A stretch of DNA of 64,000 nucleotides from contig NZ_LT732540.1 in NCBI RefSeq assembly GCF_900155635.1, positions 439,551 through 503,550 of the forward strand, in the 5' to 3' direction. Position 1 is the first letter of the stretch; each line of letters opens with the position of its first letter. The notes under the pieces are model-generated. The model was not told the origin of the DNA. It did no database searches and saw only the letters and a list, made by a program, of their open reading frames with translations. The translations under genes were made by a program, and so were the position numbers. Shown here piece after piece: positions 58,471 to 64,000 of this stretch. Origin of the DNA: Olsenella urininfantis (lineage in GTDB: Bacteria > Actinomycetota > Coriobacteriia > Coriobacteriales > Atopobiaceae).

Positions 58471-58716
58471 ATGGACGAAATCACCCTGGACGCGGTCATC
58501 GACCTTCTCTCGGACATCAAGGACGACGTGGACTTCTCTGCCGCCAGCGAACTGGTGGATGCCCGCATCCTGGACTCCTTTGACATCATCTCCATCGTGA
58601 GCGCGGTGGACGAGGAGTTTGACATCGCCATCCCCGCCAAGGAGATCAGGCCCGAGAACTTCAACAGCGCCGCGGCGCTCTGCTCCATGCTCCAGCGCCT
58701 GGACGAGGAGGACTAG
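58471..58716 (+). CDS. Acyl carrier protein (DltC-like)
   Basis: An 81-residue four-helix carrier protein. S36 in ARILDSFDIISIV is the phosphopantetheine site (the D-S pattern of DltC and small ACPs), and the rest is acidic as expected. ATG 58471 follows GGAGG at good spacing. It ends the MBOAT-SGNH-decarboxylase-ACP operon. The adenylating enzyme (DltA type) that would load it is not adjacent. Confidence 0.88.
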   Translation: MDEITLDAVIDLLSDIKDDVDFSAASELVDARILDSFDIISIVSAVDEEFDIAIPAKEIRPENFNSAAALCSMLQRLDEED

Positions 58717-58815
58717 CGCCTCCTGCGGCGCGCCGCCTGCCGCTTCTGGCTTAGAATGTCCTCCTGAAGCAAATGCCCGGCGATGTCCGGGCCCTATGCG
58801 CGTGCGGGAGGCCTC

Positions 58816-59130
58816 ATGTCCCTAAGCAAGGAAGACGTTGCCGGCATTGCCGACTACGCCCGGATCGCACTGAGCGATGACGAGCTCGAGCAGATGCTCG
58901 GCTACCTGAACGGTGCCGTGGAGCTGCTAGAGCCTATCCGCCACTTTGACCTGGGGGGCGTCGAGCCCACCTTCCATCCCATAGGCGACCTCTCCAACGT
59001 GATGCGAGAGGACCGTGCGGGGGCGTACGGGCGCGGCCTCTCCCTCGGGGAGGCACTGAAAAACGCGGGCAGCGCGCGCGAGCGCTACTTCCGGGTGCCG
59101 TCGATCCTGGGTGAGGGGGGTGATCGCTGA
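58816..59130 (+). CDS. gatC: Asp-tRNA(Asn)/Glu-tRNA(Gln) amidotransferase subunit C
   Basis: A 104-residue GatC. LSKEDVAGIADYARIALSDDE and the C-terminal VEPTFHP are the family pattern. ATG 58816 follows GGGAGG. A TAGAAT -10-like hexamer lies at 58752 without a clear -35. The gene overlaps gatA by one base (TGATG). Confidence 0.93.
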   Translation: MSLSKEDVAGIADYARIALSDDELEQMLGYLNGAVELLEPIRHFDLGGVEPTFHPIGDLSNVMREDRAGAYGRGLSLGEALKNAGSARERYFRVPSILGEGGDR

Positions 59131-60641
59131 TGTCTAGCCTGGACGAGCTCTCGGCTGCGGAGATAGCCGTCGGGGTGCGCGAGGGCGCCTTCTCGGCCGA
59201 GGAAGTGGCCCGCGCCGCCCTTGACGCCATTGACCAGCGTGAAGGTGAGGTGGCCGCGTTCCTGCAGGTCAGCAACGAGTTGGCACTGAATGTTGCCCGC
59301 GCGACCGATGCGGCTCGCCTCAGGGGGGAGGAGCTGGGCCCCCTTGCCGGCGTGCCCTGCGGCTTCAAGGACAACATGCAGCTGCTGGGGACGCGGACCA
59401 CCTGCGCCAGCCGCATGCTCGAGAACTACGAGTCGAACTTCACCGCAACCTGCGTGGGGCGCATGCTGGCCGCGGGCGTGACGCCCGTGGGAAAGACCAA
59501 CATGGACGAGTTCGCGTTTGGCTCGTCCACCGAGTCCAGCGCCTTCCATCGCAGCAACAACCCCTGGGACACCACGCGCGTCCCCGGAGGCTCCTCCGGC
59601 GGGTCCGCCGCCGCGGTGGCCGCCGGAGAGGCGACGCTCTGCCTGGGTTCGGACACGGGTGGGTCCATCCGCCAGCCCGCAAGCTTCTGCGGTGTGGTGG
59701 GCATGAAGCCCAGCTACGGCGTGGTGAGCCGCTGCGGCGTGGTGGCCTTCGGCTCCTCGCTCGACCAGGTAGGCCCCTTCGGGCGCAGCGTAGGGGACGT
59801 GGCCCTTGCCATGGACGCGCTGGTCTCCGGTGGGGCCGATCCCTTCGACGCCAGCTCCCAGGCCTGTGAGGCAGGCTTCCTCTCGGCGCTCGAGGCCCCG
59901 GTCGAGGGAAGGCGCGTGGGCGTGGTTCCGCAGCTCATGGAGATGGAGGGCCTGAGCGACGAGGTCAAGGACGGCATCCGCCTGGCCGAGCGCGTCCTTG
60001 AGGACCAGGGGGCCCAGCTTGTCGAGGTGGAGCTTCCCCACATCGCCAGCGCCATCGCGGCCTATTACGTGATCGCCCCCTGCGAGGCATTCTCCAACCT
60101 GGCGCGCTTCGACGGGGTGCGCTACGGCTACCAGGAGCCGGGCTGTGCGACTCTGGACGAGCAGACCGCCAGGAGCCGTGCGCACGGCTTCGGCGAGGAG
60201 GCGAAGCGTCGCCAGCTCCTGGGCGCCTACCTGCTCTCGAGCGGCAGCTACGACAAGTACTACTATCCCGCTCAGCAGGTGCGGACCCTCATTACCCAGG
60301 ACTACCTGCGCGCGTGGGGGAGCTGCGACGTCATCCTCATGCCCTGCGTGCCGCGCTGCGCCTTCAAGTTCGGCGAGATGAGCGACCCCACGCAGATGTA
60401 CGCCTCGGACATGTTCACGATCTCCAACAACATCGCGGGCAACTGTGGCATCTCGGTGCCGCTGGGGCTGGGGCCGGACTCCTGCATGCCCCTCTCGGCG
60501 CAGCTGCAGGGGCCTGCCTTCAAGGACCAATCGCTGCTCTCGTTTGCGCGTGCGCTGGAGCGCGGCCTTGATCTGGGCCGCGGCCTGGGTGCGGGTGCTC
60601 CCGTGGCGCCCGGGTTTGCCAAGAGGGGAGGTGAGCTCTGA
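59130..60641 (+). CDS. gatA: Amidotransferase subunit A (amidase)
   Basis: A 503-residue amidase. The Ser-cisSer-Lys set is complete: lysine in GFKDNM, glycine-serine loop PGGSSGGSAAAVAAG, and the nucleophile region GSDTGGSIRQPA. It releases ammonia from glutamine for GatB. It overlaps both gatC and gatB starts by a base, an operon arrangement. Confidence 0.97.
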   Translation: MSSLDELSAAEIAVGVREGAFSAEEVARAALDAIDQREGEVAAFLQVSNELALNVARATDAARLRGEELGPLAGVPCGFKDNMQLLGTRTTCASRMLENYESNFTATCVGRMLAAGVTPVGKTNMDEFAFGSSTESSAFHRSNNPWDTTRVPGGSSGGSAAAVAAGEATLCLGSDTGGSIRQPASFCGVVGMKPSYGVVSRCGVVAFGSSLDQVGPFGRSVGDVALAMDALVSGGADPFDASSQACEAGFLSALEAPVEGRRVGVVPQLMEMEGLSDEVKDGIRLAERVLEDQGAQLVEVELPHIASAIAAYYVIAPCEAFSNLARFDGVRYGYQEPGCATLDEQTARSRAHGFGEEAKRRQLLGAYLLSSGSYDKYYYPAQQVRTLITQDYLRAWGSCDVILMPCVPRCAFKFGEMSDPTQMYASDMFTISNNIAGNCGISVPLGLGPDSCMPLSAQLQGPAFKDQSLLSFARALERGLDLGRGLGAGAPVAPGFAKRGGEL

Positions 60642-62176
60642 TGAGGAGGCTCGAGGAGGTCCTGAGGGACTGGGAGGCCGTCATCGGCCTCGAGGTGCAC
60701 ACCGAGCTCACCACGCTCGAGACCAAGATGTTCTGCAACTGCCGCCTGAGCCATGACGACGAGCCCAACACCAACGTGTGCCCGGTCTGCCTGGGCATGC
60801 CGGGTGCGCTTCCCGTGCCCAACCGCAAGGCCATCCAGTCCATCGTGATGGCGGGGCTTGCCACCAACTGCCAGATCATGCGGCGCTCCATGTTCTACCG
60901 CAAGCACTACTTCTACCCGGACATGACCAAGAACTTCCAGACCACGCAGGGCCCGGTTGCCTTCTGCATGCACGGATATCTCGACCTTGAGGTTGAGGCG
61001 GCGGGGGCGAGGGAGCGCCCGGAGTGGGAGGACGTTGCCGGGGACGGCAAGACGCCCCTCTCGCGCGCGCAGGACGGCTCCTACGTGGCACCCATCCGCA
61101 TCCTGCGGATCCACATGGAGGAGGACGCGGCCAAGCTGGTGCACGTGGGCGGCGAGGAGGGCCGCATCACCGCGGCAACGGAGTCGCTCGTGGACTACAA
61201 CCGCTGCGGCACGCCCCTCATCGAGCTGGTTACCGAGCCCGACCTGCGCACGCCCGAGGAGGCGCGCCTCTTCATGGAGAAGCTGCAGCAGACCTTCCGC
61301 ACGCTGGGCATCTCAGACTGCTCCCTCGAGAACGGCTCCATGCGCTGCGACGGCAACATCTCGCTGAGGAGGCGAGGGGAGTCTGCCCTGGGCACCAAGA
61401 CCGAGATGAAGAACATCAACTCCTTCAAGAGCCTGCACGACGCCCTCGAGTACGAGATCTGCCGCCAGGCGGAGGCGCTCGAGGAGGGTGGCATCATCTA
61501 CCAGGAGACGCGCCACTGGGAGCCGGCGCGCAGGCGCACGGTGGTCATGCGCGTCAAGGAGACCGCGGACGACTACCGCCTCTTCCCGGACCCAGACCTT
61601 GCCCCCTTCGAGCTCTCGGACGCGTTCGTGGAGGAGTGCCGCGCTCGCATCCCCGAGCTGCCGGATGCCAAGCGCGACCGCTACGTGGCCGAGCTTTCCC
61701 TCAAGCGCAAGGACGCCGCGATCCTGGCGGCAGACCCTGCCATAGCGTCGTTCTTCGAGGACGTGCTCGACGGGGCGGAAACGGGTCTTGCGCCCACCAT
61801 CGCCAACGTCATGGTGAACCTGGTACCGGGCCACGCATGCCTTCAGCCTGCGCAGGTGCGTGGCCTGGCAGGGCTTCTCGCCGAGGACTCCATCACCTTC
61901 GCGCAGGCCCGAGAGGTGCTCGACCTCGTGGACGGCAGTGACGCCGACCCCGTCGCCATGGTGGACGAGCGCGGCATGCGCCAGGTGAGCGATGCGGGCG
62001 CGCTCGAGCCCATCGTGGACGAGGTGCTGGGCCGCTGCACGGACCAGGTGCAGCAGTACCGCGACGGCAACAGGAAGGTCCTGGGATTCCTGGTGGGCCA
62101 GTGCATGAAGGCCGCCAAGGGCTCGGGCAACCCCAAGCTCTTCAACAAGCTGCTGGCCGAGAGGCTCGAGGCCTAG
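60641..62176 (+). CDS. gatB: Amidotransferase subunit B
   Basis: A 511-residue GatB, the kinase/transamidase that acts on misacylated tRNA. EAVIGLEVHTELTT, VCPVCLGMPGALPVPN, KHYFYPDMTKNFQ, ENGSMRCDGNISLR and DYRLFPDPDLAP are present, and a C-terminal YqeY-like tail domain follows (residues about 340-511). ATG 60641 overlaps the gatA stop. Confidence 0.98.
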   Translation: MRRLEEVLRDWEAVIGLEVHTELTTLETKMFCNCRLSHDDEPNTNVCPVCLGMPGALPVPNRKAIQSIVMAGLATNCQIMRRSMFYRKHYFYPDMTKNFQTTQGPVAFCMHGYLDLEVEAAGARERPEWEDVAGDGKTPLSRAQDGSYVAPIRILRIHMEEDAAKLVHVGGEEGRITAATESLVDYNRCGTPLIELVTEPDLRTPEEARLFMEKLQQTFRTLGISDCSLENGSMRCDGNISLRRRGESALGTKTEMKNINSFKSLHDALEYEICRQAEALEEGGIIYQETRHWEPARRRTVVMRVKETADDYRLFPDPDLAPFELSDAFVEECRARIPELPDAKRDRYVAELSLKRKDAAILAADPAIASFFEDVLDGAETGLAPTIANVMVNLVPGHACLQPAQVRGLAGLLAEDSITFAQAREVLDLVDGSDADPVAMVDERGMRQVSDAGALEPIVDEVLGRCTDQVQQYRDGNRKVLGFLVGQCMKAAKGSGNPKLFNKLLAERLEA

Positions 62177-62184
62177 GAGGAAGC

Positions 62185-62568
62185 ATGTCAGCCCAGAACC
62201 TGATCGTCATCCACTATCCGAAGTGCTCCACCTGCAGGCGCGCGCTCGCCTGGCTGAGGGAGCATGGCGTGGCGTTCGAGGCGCGAGACATCACGCTCGA
62301 GAGGCCCACGCTCGCCGAGCTTGCGCGCTGGCACAAGGCAAGCGGGCTGCCCATCAGGCGCTTCTTCAACACCAGCGGCGTCCTCTACCGCGAGCTGGGC
62401 GTCAAGGCCAAGCTCGATGCGGGCATGACGGACGAGGAGTGCCATGAGCTTTTGGCCACGGACGGCAAGCTGGTGAAGCGTCCCGTGGTGGTGGGGAAGA
62501 GGCCTGACGGAAGCGAGCTGGTGCTGCTGGGCTTCCGCGAGCAGGAGTGGGAGGAGAACCTGCTCTAG
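62185..62568 (+). CDS. ArsC/Spx-family thioredoxin-fold protein
   Basis: A 127-residue protein of the ArsC/Spx/YffB group. C-S-T-C in HYPKCSTCRRALAWL is the redox motif, and RRFFNTSGVLYRELG and KLVKRPVVV are the family segments. It could be an arsenate-reductase-like enzyme or an Spx-type regulator; the sequence does not decide. ATG 62185 follows AGGAGG eight bases after gatB. It overlaps the convergent DUF218 gene by four bases. Confidence 0.85.
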   Translation: MSAQNLIVIHYPKCSTCRRALAWLREHGVAFEARDITLERPTLAELARWHKASGLPIRRFFNTSGVLYRELGVKAKLDAGMTDEECHELLATDGKLVKRPVVVGKRPDGSELVLLGFREQEWEENLL

Positions 62569-63422
62569 TTGCCGCCGAAGAGGATGGTGAGCACCTCTCG
62601 GCACCACTGCTGCAGAAGCCCCGAACGTGGCGTCCTTGCGGCCACGCATACGAGTTCCACGCCAAGCTTTCGGCCGTGGTCGCGAGCGCGCCAGAGATGG
62701 TAGTCGTTCGAGACCACGGCCATCTGCGTGGTGTGCGCCCCATGCCTGCGCAGGGCCTCGAGCGAGAGGGCGATGTTCTCGCGCGTGTTGAGCGCCTCCT
62801 CCTCGCGGATGATGCGCGCGGGCTCTATGCCATCCTCCTCAAGATAGCGTGCCATTGCCTCGGCCTCGCCGGCCCCGCTCACCACCACCTGCCGCAGCGG
62901 GGCCTCTCGAAGGAGCCGTGCGGCAACGTCGAGGCGAGTCTGGAGCGTGGGGGAGGGACGTCCGTCTCGCACCGTGGCGCCAAGCACCATGAGCGCGGCG
63001 TCCCCCGCTAGGCTCGGTGCGTTGGCATAGGCACCCCTCATCCTCAGGAACCAGATGCAGAAGAGCACGAAGAAGCAGGCCAGCAACAGCGCCGTGCCGC
63101 CTGCGAACACTCGCAGCACCTGCGGGAGCCCCTCGTGGTGGCAGGCCAGCGTGGACATCGGAATGAGCGAGAACAGGGCTGGCGGGATCATGCCGATGCT
63201 TGCGCCCTCATGGCCAGCGAGGTAGAGGGCGTTGGAAAGCAGCGGCAGCGCGCTGAGCAGGGTTGCGGCAGCAAGCTCGGCGGGTGAGGTGCCGGCATGT
63301 GCCAACGCGATCAACGTCCAGGCGCAGGTAAGCGTGGCCGCCAGGAAGCTCCCAAGCGAGAGCGGGCCCAGCGCGCGCTCCCGCTGCGCCAGCGTGGGCC
63401 CCGCCTTTCCGCTCCTACCCAT
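62565..63422 (-). CDS. YdcF/DUF218-family membrane protein
   Basis: A 285-residue protein with four or five N-terminal membrane segments (about 15-145) and a C-terminal DUF218 domain. DAALMVLGATVRDG, the acidic-and-Asn ALNTRENIALS and VVSNDYHLWRA are the family motifs. ElyC and SanA-like members act in envelope maintenance; the role here is unknown. ATG 63422 is preferred because GGAGGAAACG precedes it; ATG 63434 lies within that ribosome site. Confidence 0.8.
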   Translation of the reverse strand: MGRSGKAGPTLAQRERALGPLSLGSFLAATLTCAWTLIALAHAGTSPAELAAATLLSALPLLSNALYLAGHEGASIGMIPPALFSLIPMSTLACHHEGLPQVLRVFAGGTALLLACFFVLFCIWFLRMRGAYANAPSLAGDAALMVLGATVRDGRPSPTLQTRLDVAARLLREAPLRQVVVSGAGEAEAMARYLEEDGIEPARIIREEEALNTRENIALSLEALRRHGAHTTQMAVVSNDYHLWRARDHGRKLGVELVCVAARTPRSGLLQQWCREVLTILFGGN

Positions 63423-63609
63423 CGTTTCCTCCATTTATGCATATAAATGTATTATTTCTTTCTTCATGTTTCCAGTGATAGCCATACCGTAGTTTTAGTA
63501 CCACTTTTACTATATAGGTAACTTAAAAAGTGGTACTAAAACTACGGTATGGGATGATCTGGGCAAGCATTCAGATCATCCCATACATTTTGCCCTTCTG
63601 GTGCCTTCA
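63423..63609. other. AT-rich intergenic segment with nested palindromes
   Basis: Noncoding; contains the two overlapping perfect inverted repeats described at 63483-63586. Local A+T is far above the window average. Confidence 0.6.
63483..63586. repeat. Two overlapping perfect inverted repeats (26 bp and 15 bp)
   Basis: A 26-bp arm at 63483-63508 (CATACCGTAGTTTTAGTACC and on) pairs exactly with 63526-63551 around a 17-base loop. A second, 15-bp repeat (GTATGGGATGATCTG, 63547-63561, with 63572-63586) shares bases 63547-63551 with the first, so the two hairpins exclude each other. They lie between the end of the partial AbiEi-like gene and the start of the DUF218 gene, both leftward. Confidence 0.85.
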
Positions 63610-64000
63610 CTATGGCGCAGTGCGAATGGGCCTATCTGCCCAAGGAACCCTGTAGGCATCCAGTATCTTGTCCAGGCGTGCCTGTTGGATGACATCGCGA
63701 AACGAGAAGCGCACTACCGTCAATCCAGAAAGGTTGAGTCGAGACTCGCGCTGGCGTTCCTCTTGGCGCTTCCCTTCTGGGGTGCGACCTTCAAGGTACT
63801 TCTCGCTCTCGTATTTCTGTTTACCGTCCAGTTCTCCGGCAACTTCACTCCCGTCATTGCGCACCCAGTAAAAATCAAGGTAGAAGCAGTGGTTTGGTTC
63901 AAGTGGGTCAACCTTTCTCACCTGTAGCTCGGGGATTCGGTACCCTAGCTCTATGATGGCTGCGCGCGCGATCGACTCGCCGCCGTTTTCGCTTCTCCCA
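63610..64000 (-). CDS. C-terminal part of an AbiEi/DUF559-like protein, N-terminus beyond window edge
   Basis: The frame is open from the right edge and gives at least 130 residues. From the edge it reads GRSENGGESIARAAIIELGY, then RIPELQVRKVDP, FYLDFYWV and VAGELDGKQKY, the order seen in C-terminal restriction-like (DUF559-type) domains of actinobacterial AbiEi-antitoxin-like proteins. D in LDFYW and E/K in GELDGK would be the nuclease-fold catalytic residues. The first in-frame GTG (63921) is inside the domain and is not the start. Partner and role cannot be seen here. Confidence 0.75.
   Translation of the reverse strand, partial: GRSENGGESIARAAIIELGYRIPELQVRKVDPLEPNHCFYLDFYWVRNDGSEVAGELDGKQKYESEKYLEGRTPEGKRQEERQRESRLNLSGLTVVRFSFRDVIQQARLDKILDAYRVPWADRPIRTAP

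Noticed and set aside
63483..63586. Type II CRISPR repeat and tracrRNA anti-repeat (GTTTTAGTAC ... GTACTAAAAC resembles a Cas9 repeat duplex)
   Set aside because: Pairing is perfect and extends beyond the repeat into CATACCGTA, there is no second repeat or spacer array, no tracr-like hairpins follow, and no cas gene is in view.

Overview
The window is dense, GC-rich bacterial DNA (roughly 65% G+C by eye). Gene content and order point to an actinobacterium of the class Coriobacteriia, most like Olsenella/Atopobium relatives. The main clues are a uvrC - rapZ - whiA - gap - pgk - tpiA - secG chromosomal block, a sufCBDSU operon with an Rrf2 regulator, a GatCAB tRNA amidotransferase, Tat-type lipoprotein signals on transporter binding proteins, and several FemAB/ATP-grasp cell-wall enzymes. 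The taxonomic call is inference; no rRNA gene is present.

Layout. 1-3.8 kb: the end of a YbaK-type deacylase, then an aspartate/glutamate racemase, a FemAB-type ligase and an ATP-grasp ligase resembling D-aspartate ligase, which together look like a peptidoglycan cross-bridge module. 4.2-12.3 kb: a secreted NlpC/P60 hydrolase, an orphan FrdA/NadB-like flavoprotein, MurJ, a second FemAB protein and UvrC. 12.5-20.9 kb: a Dpp/Sat-type ABC importer (with a permease-ATPase fusion) followed by nanA, nanK and nanE, read as one sialic-acid uptake and catabolism locus lying between uvrC and rapZ. 20.9-27.2 kb: a tRNA-binding OB protein, rapZ, whiA (no yvcK between them), then gap-pgk-tpiA-secG. Three 83-bp tandem repeat units fill the whiA-gap gap. 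27.5-35.5 kb: an oligopeptide importer (OppB, OppC, fused OppDF, PepF, OppA). 35.6-43.7 kb: tRNA-Leu, a SpoIIE-type phosphatase, a STAS-HATPase fusion, tRNA-Cys and tRNA-Gly, a CmpB-like membrane protein, a cysteine desulfurase with mnmA, and an LPG-synthase-type flippase.

43.8-47.5 kb is the clearest accessory stretch. It holds an orphan DinJ/RelB-type antitoxin with an apparent operator, tRNA-Val, an unrecognised 512-residue protein, and two small mutually similar ORFs flanking it, followed by degenerate sequence and an inverted-repeat cluster. 47.5-53.1 kb is the leftward sufC-B-D-S-U-regulator operon. A HAD phosphatase (53.3-54.1 kb) is bracketed by inverted copies of a ~95-bp repeat. 54.5-58.7 kb carries a Dlt-like set (MBOAT, SGNH/DltD-like, a fold-III PLP decarboxylase, an acyl carrier protein) with no adenylation enzyme beside it. 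58.8-62.6 kb is gatC-gatA-gatB plus an ArsC/Spx-like protein; a DUF218 membrane protein, nested perfect palindromes and the C-terminal part of an AbiEi/DUF559-like protein close the window.

The most interesting candidates are the PLP-decarboxylase-containing Dlt-like operon, the repeat family with alternating palindromes and a CCCAGTTG core (83-bp tandem array plus inverted copies elsewhere), the accessory stretch with paralogous mini-ORFs, and the sat-nan locus in an otherwise conserved housekeeping block.
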